Source of the DNA: Albidovulum sp.
Lineage (GTDB): Bacteria; Pseudomonadota; Alphaproteobacteria; Rhodobacterales; Rhodobacteraceae
Length of the DNA stretch: 64,000 nucleotides
Assembly: GCA_026989275.1 (NCBI GenBank)
Contig: JALSJQ010000024.1
Location: forward strand, 1-64,000
Reading direction: 5' to 3'
The notes below the pieces were generated by a model that saw only the letters and a program-made list of their open reading frames with translations, had not been told where the DNA came from and searched no databases. The position numbers and the translations under genes are program-made. This document shows positions 1 to 8,883 of this stretch, in pieces. Position 1 is the first letter of the stretch. Each line of letters opens with the position of its first letter.

Positions 1-1047
1 GGCGATGCGGCGCCCGCCGCTGCCGAGGCGCCGGCTCCGACGACACCGGCCGCGCCGGCCCGGCCCGCCGCGTCACCGGCCGCGCCGGCCGAGGGGGGCG
101 GAGCGGCCGGGCGCATCTTCGCTTCGCCCCTGGCCCGGCGGCTCGCGAAGGAGCTCGGTGTCGATCTGGGCAGGGTAACGGGCTCGGGGCCGCGGGGGCG
201 CATCGTCAAGGCCGATGTGCTGGCGGCCGCCGAGGCGCAGAAGGCCGCGCCGGCCGAAACGCCGGTCGCCGGGGCCGCCGTTGCCGCGCCGCCCGCCGCC
301 GCCTCGCCCGCTTCGGGCGAGGATGCCGCCCGCGTCGAGGCGCTCTATGCCGACCGCCCGTTCGAGGAAGTGCCGCTCGACAACATGCGCCGCACCATTG
401 CCCGCCGCCTCGTCGAGGCCAAGCAGACCATTCCCCATTTCTATCTGAGACGCGACATCCGTCTCGATACGCTGCTGGCGCTGCGCCGGCAGATGAACGA
501 GGCGCTGATGCCGCGCGGGGTCAGGCTCTCGGTCAACGATTTCATCATCAAGGCCGCGGCGCTGGCCTTGCAGGATGTTCCCGATTGCAACGCCGTGTGG
601 GCCGGTGACCGGATCCTGCGGCTCGCCCCTTCCGATGTGGCGGTGGCGGTGGCGGTCGAGGGCGGGCTCTTCACCCCCGTGATCCGCGACGCCGAGAAGA
701 AGAGCCTGTCGCAGATCTCGGCCGAGATGAAGGATCTTGCCGAAAGGGCACGGGCCCGCCGGCTCAGGCCCGAGGAATACCAGGGCGGCAGCTTCGCGAT
801 CTCCAATCTCGGCATGTTCGGCATCGACAGTTTCGATGCCGTCATCAACCCGCCTCACGGTTCGATCCTCGCCGTCGGCGCCGGGGTGCGGAAGCCGGTG
901 GTGAACGAGGCGGGCGAGATCGGGGTCGCGACGGTGATGTCGGTCACCCTTTCGGTGGATCATCGGGTGATCGACGGGGCGCTCGGCGCGCGCTTTCTCG
1001 CGGCGATCAAGGCGCATCTGGAGAACCCCCTCGCCATGCTCGCCTGA
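1..1047 (+). CDS. pdhC: Pyruvate dehydrogenase complex E2 (dihydrolipoamide acetyltransferase), 5'-truncated by window edge
   Basis: Reading frame 1 is open from the first base to a TGA at 1045-1047 (348 residues seen). Residues 1-34 are an Ala/Pro linker, residues about 38-75 match the peripheral subunit-binding domain ([15 protein letters not shown], then [13 protein letters not shown]), a second Ala/Pro linker follows, and about 115-348 is the chloramphenicol-acetyltransferase-like catalytic core. The active-site motif DHRVIDG is present (His321, Asp325). The end ENPLAMLA is typical of pyruvate-type E2 rather than succinyl-type. The lipoyl domain(s) lie before the window. It transfers acetyl groups from E1 to CoA in the cytoplasmic PDH complex. 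The next gene is not lpd, so E3 is either elsewhere or the lpd at 47.4 kb is shared (inference). Confidence 0.93.
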   Translation, partial: GDAAPAAAEAPAPTTPAAPARPAASPAAPAEGGGAAGRIFASPLARRLAKELGVDLGRVTGSGPRGRIVKADVLAAAEAQKAAPAETPVAGAAVAAPPAAASPASGEDAARVEALYADRPFEEVPLDNMRRTIARRLVEAKQTIPHFYLRRDIRLDTLLALRRQMNEALMPRGVRLSVNDFIIKAAALALQDVPDCNAVWAGDRILRLAPSDVAVAVAVEGGLFTPVIRDAEKKSLSQISAEMKDLAERARARRLRPEEYQGGSFAISNLGMFGIDSFDAVINPPHGSILAVGAGVRKPVVNEAGEIGVATVMSVTLSVDHRVIDGALGARFLAAIKAHLENPLAMLA

Positions 1048-1355
1048 GGGCGGCCGTCTGCCGGGGGCGATGCGGAGCTTCCCGCAAGGGCGGAGGACCG
1101 GGAGCGCGGCGGGCGCCGCGCGCCGCGCGCCGCGCGGAGCGGGCAGCCCCTTTCGTGCGCTCCGGGAACCGCCTTCTCCTCGGGGAGTAAGGGGAGCGAG
1201 GCGCTCCGTCCAGCCGTCCCCTCCTGCGGGCTGCGAGGGGCCGAAGCGGGTGCCGCCGCCCGACCGGCGCCGGCCCCGTCCTCCGCCGCCATGCCTGCAC
1301 CGGCTCTCACCCCGATGTGAGGACGGCAGCGGCGCGGATGCGGTAGAATGACGCC
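1048..1355. other. 308-bp intergenic region, no gene seen
   Basis: Very G+C-rich spacer between pdhC and the DUF255 gene. It contains a low-complexity run of CGCGC/GCCGC units around 1105-1140. Frames that stay open here on either strand are Arg/Pro-rich and look like composition artefacts. No terminator with a T-run is visible. Confidence 0.5.
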
Positions 1356-3818
1356 ATGACGGGTCCGCGCCTTCTCCTTGCCACCTTGTTCCTGCCGCCG
1401 TGGCTGGCCCTCGCGGGGGCGGCAAGCGGCGGGGAGGCGGCAGCGGACCGGCCGGCGCGGCTGGCGGCGGCGCCTTCGCCCTATCTTGCGAGCCATGCCG
1501 ACAATGCCGTGCGCTGGCGCCTTCCCGGCCCCCGTGCCATCGCCGAGGCCCGGGCGCGCGACGTGCCGCTCTTCCTCTCTCTCGGCTATGCCGCCTGCGC
1601 CTGGTGCCATGTGCTCGAACGCGAGAGCTTCATGGACCCCGGGATCGGCGCCTTCGTCGAGCGACATTTCGTGCCGGTGCTCGTAGATCGCGAGGTGGAA
1701 CCCGATCTCGACCAGCGCCTACAGGAGGCGGCGCGGCGCCTCGGTGCACCGGGGGGTTGGCCGAACAACGTCCTGCTCACGCCCGAAGGGGCGCCCTTCG
1801 CCGCCGCCGGCTATCTGCCGAAGAAGGCGTTTCGCGCCTTTCTCGACGAGGGAGCGCGCGCATGGGGCGCCGACCGCCGCGCCGTCGAGGCGCGGGCCCG
1901 GCAGGTTCTTGCCGCTCTCGACGAGGCACCCCGAACGATGCCGGGCGCCGCGGAGCCTCCTTCGCTCGATGCGATCGCCCGGCGGGCCGCTCCCCTGCTC
2001 GGCGAGATCGACGATTTTCACGGCGGCTTCGGCACTGCGCCCAAGTTCCCCCGCGAGAGCCGGCTTCTTCTTCTCGAGACGCTTGCCCTGACGCCCCGGC
2101 TCGATCCCGCCCCTTGGGCCGAGGCGCTGGCCCTCACCCGGGCCGGCATGGCAGCCGGCGCGATCCACGATCATGTCGGCGGCGGCTTTCACCGCTACGC
2201 CACCGAACCCGACTGGTCGGCGCCGCATTTCGAGAAGATGCTCTACGATCAGGCGCTGCTCGGCCGTCTCTACGCCACTTCCTGCCGCATCGGTGGCAGC
2301 GCGGACGATTGCCGCACGCTGCGCCGGCTCGTCGCCTTCGTTCTGCGGGAGATGGTCGATCCGGCAACGGGGCTCTTTCTCGGGGCACTCGATGCCGAAA
2401 GTCCCGATCCGGTGACGGGAGCGCCGAGCGATGGGGTCTTCTATCTCTGGAGCCGGGACGAGATCGCCGCCGCACTCGGTGGAGCCGGGCCTGCCGCCCG
2501 CATGGCCACGCTCTTCGGGCTGCCGGAAAACGGCCGGCAGGCCCTGCACCTCGAGGCACCACCCCTCTTCGCCGTGGCCGAGGCCGGGTTCGACGCCGCC
2601 GCATTCGACGCCCTCCTTGCCCGCATGGCGGCGTGGCGCGCCCGCCGCCCCCTGCCGCAAGCCGACGGCAAGAGCATCGTCGCCTGGAACGCCGCCATGC
2701 TCGAGACGCTGTTCGCCGCCGGCTGGCTCTTCGAGGACGAGGGGCTCCTGCGTGCCACCGCCGCCCGGCTCGACCGGTTGCGCCTCCGTGCCCGCCTCCC
2801 GGGGGGCCGTCTCGCGCGTTTCGTCTATCGCGGGCGGCCGCGGGGCGAGGCGCTGCTCCTCGATCATGCGGCGCTCGGTCTGGCGCTGCTGGCGGCCCAT
2901 GATTACGGCCCGGCCGGGGCGCGGAAGGCGCGGCTCGAGCAGGCGCTACGGCTGGCCGGGGAGATGATCGCGGCCTTCCGCCGTCCGGGGCAGCCCTGGC
3001 GGGGGCAGGCGCAGCACGCCCTCTCCCCGCTTCAGGGCGGAGCGTCGTCCGCCATCCCGCCGCTTCTCGACCGCAACCTGCCGGCGGCCAATGCCCTGGC
3101 CCTGCTCTTTCTCGACCGGCTCGCGCGGCGCCTGCCCGAGGAAGCGCCGCCGCACGAGGGGGTGCGCGATCGTGATCGCATCCGCGCCATTGCCGACGAT
3201 CTTGCACGGGCGCTGGCCCCCCGGGCGCGCGATCCGCACCGTCATGCGGGGCTGCTGCGCGCGCTGGCCGAACGGGCGGGCGGGGAGACCGGTCCGGTGC
3301 GCAGCGCGGCCCGCGGCCATGTCCGGGCGAGTTTCCGGCCCCATCCGTCGGCCATGCTCTACCCGCGACCGGCACTCGCTCCGCCGGCCCGGCGCGGCCC
3401 GGGCGAAGCGGGCGGTGCCGCCGCTTCTGCCGCTTCTGCTGCCCCTCCAGCCGCTCCCACCGTCAGCACCGCGGCGGCGGCAGGAAGCCCGGCCCGCCGC
3501 GCGCTCCGCCTCGTCCTCGAGATCGCGCCCGGCTGGCATGTCAACGCTGCCGTGCCGACCGATGAGTGGCTGATCGCGACGCAGATCCGCATCGACGGGG
3601 TTCCCGTCACCCCCGAAGGCGGCTGGCCGCGGCCGGAGACGGTCGAGATCGGCCTTGCCGCCGCCCCGCTCGATGTGTTCACGGGGCGGCTCGATCTGTC
3701 GCTGCCCCGTCCCGTGCGGCCGGGTTGGCACATGATCGAGATCGATCTTCAGGCCTGCTCGGACCGTCTCTGCCTGCCGCCCGAGACCCTCGCCTGGCGC
3801 TGGCGCGAGGAGGGATGA
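1356..3818 (+). CDS. Exported thioredoxin-fold DUF255 / YyaL-type protein
   Basis: 820 residues. A hydrophobic signal sequence (residues about 4-25, ending ALAGAASG) is followed by the DUF255 thioredoxin-like domain with a C-x-x-C-H site (CAWCH, Cys81 and Cys84) and the flanking ERESF motif of this family. Residues about 215-560 match the (alpha/alpha)6 barrel of YyaL/SPATA20 proteins (GGFGTAPKFP, GGGFHRYATEPDW, HFEKMLYDQALLG). The last ~120 residues resemble the DsbD N-terminal-like fold (LEIAPGWHVNAAVP). Family members are usually cytoplasmic and of unsettled function, so the signal peptide here suggests periplasmic thiol/redox work (inference). A 36-bp gap after another possible upstream codon leaves the ATG at 1356 as the first that gives a complete signal sequence. 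Confidence 0.85.
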   Translation: MTGPRLLLATLFLPPWLALAGAASGGEAAADRPARLAAAPSPYLASHADNAVRWRLPGPRAIAEARARDVPLFLSLGYAACAWCHVLERESFMDPGIGAFVERHFVPVLVDREVEPDLDQRLQEAARRLGAPGGWPNNVLLTPEGAPFAAAGYLPKKAFRAFLDEGARAWGADRRAVEARARQVLAALDEAPRTMPGAAEPPSLDAIARRAAPLLGEIDDFHGGFGTAPKFPRESRLLLLETLALTPRLDPAPWAEALALTRAGMAAGAIHDHVGGGFHRYATEPDWSAPHFEKMLYDQALLGRLYATSCRIGGSADDCRTLRRLVAFVLREMVDPATGLFLGALDAESPDPVTGAPSDGVFYLWSRDEIAAALGGAGPAARMATLFGLPENGRQALHLEAPPLFAVAEAGFDAAAFDALLARMAAWRARRPLPQADGKSIVAWNAAMLETLFAAGWLFEDEGLLRATAARLDRLRLRARLPGGRLARFVYRGRPRGEALLLDHAALGLALLAAHDYGPAGARKARLEQALRLAGEMIAAFRRPGQPWRGQAQHALSPLQGGASSAIPPLLDRNLPAANALALLFLDRLARRLPEEAPPHEGVRDRDRIRAIADDLARALAPRARDPHRHAGLLRALAERAGGETGPVRSAARGHVRASFRPHPSAMLYPRPALAPPARRGPGEAGGAAASAASAAPPAAPTVSTAAAAGSPARRALRLVLEIAPGWHVNAAVPTDEWLIATQIRIDGVPVTPEGGWPRPETVEIGLAAAPLDVFTGRLDLSLPRPVRPGWHMIEIDLQACSDRLCLPPETLAWRWREEG

Positions 3819-4011
3819 TGTCCGACGGCCCGTTCAGGCCGCGGGGAAATCCGGTGTCGTGAAACCTTCGGCCGTTCGACCTTTTCCCTGGGGCGGCCGT
3901 TCAGGAGCGAAGAACCCGGCCGGCGAACCGCCGGCAGATGAGGCCCGACGGGGCGTTCGGAGCTTCGGAGAAACCCGGCGGTTTTCGCCCTTGCCGCGGC
4001 CGGGGCGAGCG

Positions 4012-4842
4012 TCACCCCTTGCCCTCGTGGGCGGCCTCGATGTCGCGCAGGAGCTGGTTCATGGAACGCGAGGGCTGGTCGCAGCCGGCCTCGCCCACCA
4101 CCCGCGCCGGCACGCCGGCCACGGTCTTGCGGGCCGGCACGTCGGTCAGCACCACCGAGCCCGCGGCGATGCGGGCGCAGTCGCCGATGCGGATATTGCC
4201 GAGGATGGTCGCCCCGGCGCCGATCAGCACGCCGTTGCCGACCTTGGGGTGGCGGTCGCCATGTTCCTTGCCGGTGCCGCCGAGCGTGACCCCGTGCAGC
4301 ATCGACACGTTGTCCCCCACCACCGCCGTTTCGCCGATGACGATGGCATGGGCATGGTCGAGCATGCAGCCGCGGCCGATGCGGGCGGCGGGGTGAATGT
4401 CGATGGCGAATTCCTCGGACATGCGCATCTGGAGGAAATAGGCCAGATCCTTGCGCCCGTCGCGCCACAGCCAGTGGGCGACGCGGTAGGTCTGGAGCGC
4501 CAGATAGCCCTTGAAGAAGATGAGCGGCATCAGGAAACGGTCGCAGGCCGGGTCCCGATCATAGACGGCCACGAGGTCGGCCCGGGCTGCGAGGCCGATC
4601 TCGGGATCGGCGGCGAAGGCGGTATCGCAGAATTCGCGGATGAACTCGCCCGGCATCTCCCCGGAAGCGAGCTTGAGGGCCATGCGATAGCCGAGGGCCT
4701 GTTCGAGCGTGTCGTGATGCAGGATCCCGGTCTGCACCAGACCCCACAGGAGCGGTTCCGACCGGGCCACGTCCTCGGCCTCGTGGCGGATCCGGCTCCA
4801 GACCGGATCGAGGTCGCGAATCGATGCCTGTTCGACGGCCAT
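4012..4842 (-). CDS. cysE: Serine O-acetyltransferase
   Basis: 276 residues. The N-terminal helical domain (SRIRHEAEDVARSEPLL) characteristic of CysE is followed by a left-handed beta-helix of hexapeptide repeats (IGRGCMLDHAHAIVIGETA, VGNGVLIGAGATILGNIRIG), with the catalytic DHAHA and GGTGKEHGDRHP segments intact. It makes O-acetylserine from serine and acetyl-CoA for cysteine synthesis in the cytoplasm. The start at 4842 is chosen because GGGGAGA lies just upstream; longer extensions are Arg-rich and unlike the family. Its C-terminal tail carries no Ile end, which in enteric CysE binds cysteine synthase. The gene stands alone, 189 bp from its upstream neighbour on the same strand. Confidence 0.95.
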   Translation of the reverse strand: MAVEQASIRDLDPVWSRIRHEAEDVARSEPLLWGLVQTGILHHDTLEQALGYRMALKLASGEMPGEFIREFCDTAFAADPEIGLAARADLVAVYDRDPACDRFLMPLIFFKGYLALQTYRVAHWLWRDGRKDLAYFLQMRMSEEFAIDIHPAARIGRGCMLDHAHAIVIGETAVVGDNVSMLHGVTLGGTGKEHGDRHPKVGNGVLIGAGATILGNIRIGDCARIAAGSVVLTDVPARKTVAGVPARVVGEAGCDQPSRSMNQLLRDIEAAHEGKG

Positions 4843-5031
4843 GCGCGTCTCCCCGTTGCTCCGTCCTTCCTGTCCTGCGGGCAGGATAGCCCGGCCGGGG
4901 CCGATGTGCCAGCGCGGCGGGCCGGGCTCGGCGGATCGTGAACGCCGGGTCGCGAAGCCGCGGCGCTTCCCGTCGCGCCGGAGAGAGCCGGGCAGGTGCA
5001 CGGCCGCGCGCCGCGCGGGTCTTCCCATTCG

Positions 5032-5583
5032 TCAGAGCACCGAATGGCTGAGGATGTAGGCCATGCCCCAGAAGGTCGTCACCAGGATCGACAGGGCCGC
5101 CAGAAGCTGCAGCGCGAGGCGATGGCGGGCGAGCAGCCGCCAGAGCTCGAACCCTTCGGGCAGCGCCCCCTCTTCCATCAGCGCGTGGAGGCGATAGGCC
5201 AGCCGCACCGACATCAGCCGGCCGACGGCGATCGGGAACAGGATGAGAAAGGCGGCCTGGGGAAACTCGAAACCGTAGCCGAAGCCGAGCATCGCCAGCA
5301 CCGTCAGCCCGAAGAAGGCGCCGCCGACGGCGAAGGGTCCGGCAATGTCCATGATGGTCTTGAGACGGCGCACATGGATGCGGACGAGGGCGGCGATGTC
5401 GCCAGCGGTCCGCATGCCTTCGGCGCTCTGCCAGTTGGCCCGGCGGATCATGTCCCACGGCACGCCCATGATCCGGTGGGTCATGGCCGACCAGGCCGCC
5501 GCCAGCACGATCCAGTACCAGATCGAGGCGTAGGAGGTGAAATCGATCGTCTCGCGCAGAAAGGCCAGCCAGTTGTAGTGCAT
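5032..5583 (-). CDS. Small integral membrane protein, of a type annotated 'component of SufBCD complex' in Rhodobacterales
   Basis: 183 residues with four likely membrane helices: residues about 18-38 (SIWYWIVLAAAWSAM), 85-105, 108-128 and 158-178. The first half has the conserved-looking GVPWDMIRRA and RIHVRRL segments. From memory it resembles short membrane proteins of Rhodobacterales that carry the unproven label 'component of SufBCD complex'; nothing in the sequence shows an Fe-S role and no suf gene is nearby. It lies between cysE and deoB on the same strand. Function unknown. Confidence 0.7.
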   Translation of the reverse strand: MHYNWLAFLRETIDFTSYASIWYWIVLAAAWSAMTHRIMGVPWDMIRRANWQSAEGMRTAGDIAALVRIHVRRLKTIMDIAGPFAVGGAFFGLTVLAMLGFGYGFEFPQAAFLILFPIAVGRLMSVRLAYRLHALMEEGALPEGFELWRLLARHRLALQLLAALSILVTTFWGMAYILSHSVL

Positions 5584-5648
5584 CGCCGCTCTCCCTCGCC
5601 CCTATCAATCACCCTGCGCGGATCGGCGCAAGCGTGCGGCGGGCGGAG

Positions 5649-6872
5649 TCAGCCGAGAAGATCGGTGCCATGCGGCCCCGGGGGCACGGCGAGCCAGCGG
5701 GCGACGGTGGCATCGACATCGACGAAACGGCACAGGCCGAGATCGGCCCTGCCGGCGCCGTGAATCAGCACCGGAGTGCGTTCGCGGGTGTGGTCGCTGC
5801 CGCGCCATGTCGGGTCGTTGCCGTGATCGGCGGTGATGACGAGAAGATCGCCCGGCCCGAGCCGCGCGAGCAGCGCCGGCAGGGCCGCATCGAACCATTC
5901 GAGATGGCGGGCGTAGCCGGCCACGTCGCGCCGGTGGCCGTATTCGCTGTCGAACTCCACCAGATTGGCGAAGACGAGGCTGCCGGGCGCCGCCCTTTCG
6001 GCGAGATCGAGCAGGATGGCGAAGAGCCCGGCATCGCCCCTGCCGGGGGCCTTGTGCTCGTGGGTGATGCCGCGATGGGCGAAGATGTCGCCGATCTTGC
6101 CCACGGCATGGGTCGTCCGACCGGCGGCAAGAGCCCGGTCGAGCAGGGTCGGCTCCGGCGGGGCGATGGCGAAGTCGCGCCGGTTGCCGGTGCGGCGGAA
6201 GCCGCTTTCGGGGGTGCCGGTGAAGGGGCGGGCGATGACGCGGCCGACCCGCATCGCATGGGCCTGCGGCGCCAGCCCGGCACAAAGCTCGAGGAGCCGC
6301 GCCAGCCCGAAGCTTTCCTCATGGGCGGCGATCTGGATGACGCTGTCGGCCGAGGTATAGACGATCGGCCGCCCGGTCTTCACATGCTCGGCCCCGAGGC
6401 GGCGGATGATCTCGGTGCCCGAGGCGTGGCAGTTGCCGAGAACGCCGTCGCTGCCCGCAAGCTCGGCGATGCGGCGGCTGATCTCCGCGGGCAGGGCCGG
6501 CACCTCGTCGGGAAAGACGTGCCAGCGCCAGGGAACGGGCACGCCGGCCAGCTCCCAATGGCCGGTCGGCGTGTCCTTGCCGGCGGAGTGTTCGGTGGCG
6601 GCGGCCCAGCTGCCCCGTTGCGGCATGTCGGGCAGGGGGCCCGGGTGGTCGCTGGCCGCCGCGAGGGCGCGGCCGAGGCCGAGCGCCGCCATGTTCGGCA
6701 GATGAAGGGGGCCGTCGCGCCCCGCCCCGGCCGTGCCCCGGGCGCAGGTTTCGGCGACATGGCCGATGGTGTTGGCGCCCTCGTCGCCGAAGAGCGCGGC
6801 ATCGGGAGCGCCGCCGATGCCGACGCTGTCGAGCACGACGAGAAAGGCGCGCCGGTCAGCGGCGGGTTTCAT
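5649..6872 (-). CDS. deoB: Phosphopentomutase
   Basis: 407 residues, the usual length. Alkaline-phosphatase-superfamily metal motifs are present: DSVGIGGAPDA near the N-terminus, TADHGNDPTW and the later SDHTRERTPVL. The family hallmark GHWELAGVP is also there. It interconverts (deoxy)ribose-1-phosphate and -5-phosphate so that deoA products enter the pentose phosphate pathway. It follows deoA at 131 bp, and that gap holds three copies of a TGTGATCAC-type palindrome, so deoB may have its own regulated promoter in addition to cdd-deoA readthrough (inference). A G-rich AGGAG sits at a fair distance before the ATG (CAGGAGCACGCC). Confidence 0.96.
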   Translation of the reverse strand: MKPAADRRAFLVVLDSVGIGGAPDAALFGDEGANTIGHVAETCARGTAGAGRDGPLHLPNMAALGLGRALAAASDHPGPLPDMPQRGSWAAATEHSAGKDTPTGHWELAGVPVPWRWHVFPDEVPALPAEISRRIAELAGSDGVLGNCHASGTEIIRRLGAEHVKTGRPIVYTSADSVIQIAAHEESFGLARLLELCAGLAPQAHAMRVGRVIARPFTGTPESGFRRTGNRRDFAIAPPEPTLLDRALAAGRTTHAVGKIGDIFAHRGITHEHKAPGRGDAGLFAILLDLAERAAPGSLVFANLVEFDSEYGHRRDVAGYARHLEWFDAALPALLARLGPGDLLVITADHGNDPTWRGSDHTRERTPVLIHGAGRADLGLCRFVDVDATVARWLAVPPGPHGTDLLG

Positions 6873-6907
6873 GGCGTGCTCCTGCGGACCGGCCGGCCCG
6901 GCGGTTC

Positions 6908-6919
6908 ATGTGATCACGA
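6908..6919. promoter_or_regulatory. Predicted GntR operator, deoB-proximal copy
   Basis: Palindrome read toward deoB as TCGTGATCACAT, beginning 36 bp before the deoB start codon. It shares the GTGATCAC core with the sites upstream of gntR, sucC and sdhC. Placement this close to the gene suggests repression (inference). Confidence 0.55.
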
Positions 6920-6970
6920 ATTTCGGGGCTGGCGCCGCGATGGCGGTCGCGGCCATCGCTTCGTCGGCAT

Positions 6971-6982
6971 TTGTTGTCACAA
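6971..6982. promoter_or_regulatory. Predicted GntR operator, degenerate middle copy upstream of deoB
   Basis: TTGTTGTCACAA on the plus strand. The outer TTGT/ACAA half-sites are intact and the centre is altered (TGTC instead of GATC). Its centre lies 63 bp from the proximal copy, which is three times the 21-bp spacing seen at sucC and sdhC. Confidence 0.45.
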
Positions 6983-6997
6983 ATCATCGCTCGCCTT

Positions 6998-7009
6998 TCG
7001 TGATCACAA
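6998..7009. promoter_or_regulatory. Predicted GntR operator overlapping the deoA stop codon
   Basis: TCGTGATCACAA on the plus strand (TTGTGATCACGA toward deoB). The TGA stop of deoA occupies 7004-7006 inside the site, so the two functions share bases. Its centre is 27 bp from the middle copy. Confidence 0.5.
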
Positions 7010-8317
7010 TTCGGCAAGGATCAGCGGCGGTGCGGGCAGGGGGCGCGGGCCGACGACACAGGCCTGCCGCAGCGCTTCGGCCGCAGCCATGAAGGCCGCC
7101 TCCGAGGCGGCGTGAATGGTGGCGAGCGGGGTTTCGGGGCCGACATGCTGGCCGATGCCAGCGATGTCCGACAGCCCCACCGCCGGGTCGATCCGCTCGC
7201 CTTGGCGTCGCCGCCCGCCGCCGAGCATCACCACGATCTCCCCGAGCCGGCGGGTGTCGATGGCGGTGACGAAGCCGGGTGTCGCGGGCGGCACGGGGCG
7301 GATGACGGGGGCGCGCGGCAGGATCTCGCGATAGCGTTCGAGAAGGTCCTTCGGCCCGCCCTGGGCGGCGATCATGGCGGCGAAGCGTTCGGCGGCGCGC
7401 CCCTCCTCGATCACCCTCTCGAGCCGCGCCGCGCCCGCCTTGCGGTCGGCGACCATGCCGGCCCTGGCGAGAAGGGCGCCGCCGAGGGCGAGGCTCAGAT
7501 CCCACAGCCGGTTGTCGATGTCGGTCATGGTCAGCAGATCGAGCGCCCGGGCCACCTCGAGCGCGTTGCCCGCCGCCGAGGCCAGAGGTTCGTTCATGTC
7601 GGTGACGAGGGCGGCGGTCGGGCAGCCGGCCCCTTCGGCGGTCGTCTTCAGCATCCGGGCGAGCGCGCGGGCGTCCGCCTCTTTCCGCATGAAGGCTCCC
7701 GATCCGGTCTTGATGTCGAGCACGAGGGCGTCGAGTCCCTCGGCGAGTTTCTTCGAGAGGATCGAGGCGGTGATGAGGTCGGGGCTCTCGATGGTGGCGC
7801 TTTCCTCGCGCAGCGCGTAGAGCCGCCGGTCGGCCGGGGCGATGTCGGGGCCGGCGGCGGCGATCACGCAGCCGATCTCGCCGACGATCGCACCGATCCG
7901 CTCGGCCGGCAGCGCGGTCGTCACCCCCGGGATCGCCTCGAGCTTGTCGAGCGTGCCGCCGGTATGGCCGAGGCCGCGGCCCGAGATCATCGGCACCCGG
8001 ACGCCGAGCGCGGCGAGGGCCGGGGCGAGGACGAGCGAGGTGCAGTCGCCCACTCCGCCGGTCGAGTGCTTGTCGAGCACCGGTGCGCCCCCGGGCCAGG
8101 CGAGGGTGCGGCCGCTTTCCTGCATGGCCCGGGTGAGGGCGACGCGTTCCTCCTCCGCAAGGCCGCGCAGGAAGACCGCCATGGCGAAGGCGGCGCCCTG
8201 GGCGTCGGTGACCGTGGCGTCGGCCAGCCCGGCGGCGAAGGCCGCGAGATCGGCTTCCTCGAGAGCGTGGCCGTCGCGCTTCCTCGCGATCACGCGCCGC
8301 GGATCGAAATCGCTCAT
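7004..8317 (-). CDS. deoA: Thymidine phosphorylase
   Basis: 437 residues, close to the usual ~440. It has the signature DKHSTGGVGD, the phosphate-binding SGRGLGHTGGTLDK segment and DIKTGSGAFM, which together define the pyrimidine nucleoside phosphorylase family. It splits thymidine or deoxyuridine with phosphate to give the base and deoxyribose-1-phosphate. The ATG at 8317 overlaps the cdd stop codon (ATGA), indicating translational coupling with cdd. deoB follows and handles the sugar phosphate. A longer reading frame upstream runs through cdd in another frame and was not used. Confidence 0.96.
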   Translation of the reverse strand: MSDFDPRRVIARKRDGHALEEADLAAFAAGLADATVTDAQGAAFAMAVFLRGLAEEERVALTRAMQESGRTLAWPGGAPVLDKHSTGGVGDCTSLVLAPALAALGVRVPMISGRGLGHTGGTLDKLEAIPGVTTALPAERIGAIVGEIGCVIAAAGPDIAPADRRLYALREESATIESPDLITASILSKKLAEGLDALVLDIKTGSGAFMRKEADARALARMLKTTAEGAGCPTAALVTDMNEPLASAAGNALEVARALDLLTMTDIDNRLWDLSLALGGALLARAGMVADRKAGAARLERVIEEGRAAERFAAMIAAQGGPKDLLERYREILPRAPVIRPVPPATPGFVTAIDTRRLGEIVVMLGGGRRRQGERIDPAVGLSDIAGIGQHVGPETPLATIHAASEAAFMAAAEALRQACVVGPRPLPAPPLILAEL

Positions 8318-8784
8318 GCGCCGCTCTCCCCGCCTTCTTCCCCGAGGTCGAGATGACGGGCCGAGGAAAAGGCCGACGGCAGCAGCGCGCCGATGGTGGT
8401 GCGCCGCCGCACCCCTTCGGGGCCGGCCATGAGAACGAGGGTGTCGGCGGTGGCGAATTCGGCGATCCGCTGGCGACAGCCGCCGCAGGGCGGCACCGGC
8501 GCCGGTGCATCCGCCAGGACCAGAATGTGGGTGATGCGTCGGCCGCCCGCGGCAACCATGGCGGCGATGGCTCCGGTCTCGGCGCAGCTGCCTTCGGGAT
8601 AGGAGGCGTTCTCGACATTGCACCCCGCATGAAGCGCGCCGCTCTCGTCCCGCAGCGCCGCACCGACCGCAAAGCCCGAATAGGGCGCATGGGCGTGGAG
8701 GCGGGCCGCGGCGGCCGCGGCGAGGAGCGCCGCCTCGATGTCGGGATCTGCGGGTGGTGCGGCGGGCGCTTCGGTTCCGGTCAT
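8314..8784 (-). CDS. cdd: Cytidine deaminase
   Basis: 156 residues. The zinc-site motifs are complete: CAETGAI (catalytic Glu) and PPCGGCRQ, with the substrate loop HAPYSGFAVGAAL and NVENASYPEG. It converts (deoxy)cytidine to (deoxy)uridine, feeding deoA. It is the first gene of the cdd-deoA-deoB operon, ending in a 4-bp ATGA overlap with deoA. The last ~20 residues (SARHLDLGEEGGESGA) extend past the core domain. GGGAGAACGCC precedes the ATG. Confidence 0.95.
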   Translation of the reverse strand: MTGTEAPAAPPADPDIEAALLAAAAAARLHAHAPYSGFAVGAALRDESGALHAGCNVENASYPEGSCAETGAIAAMVAAGGRRITHILVLADAPAPVPPCGGCRQRIAEFATADTLVLMAGPEGVRRRTTIGALLPSAFSSARHLDLGEEGGESGA

Positions 8785-8883
8785 GGCGTTCTCCCGAAAT
8801 TTGTCCGATTGGTGCGCCGAGGCGCGGGCGAGGTCAAGCCGTCCCCGCGAAGCGGCTCCGAAGGCATCCGTGCAGCGCCCTTC

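Noticed and set aside
73-1425. Long open frame on the minus strand over pdhC
   Set aside because: Antisense shadow of a GC-rich gene; Arg/Gly/His-rich and without a domain.
3859-4941. 360-codon plus-strand frame over cysE
   Set aside because: Antisense of a clear CysE; no recognisable motif of its own.
8281-8300. GCGATCACGCGC near the deoA start
   Set aside because: Lacks the outer TTGT/ACAA halves and lies in coding sequence (VIARKR).
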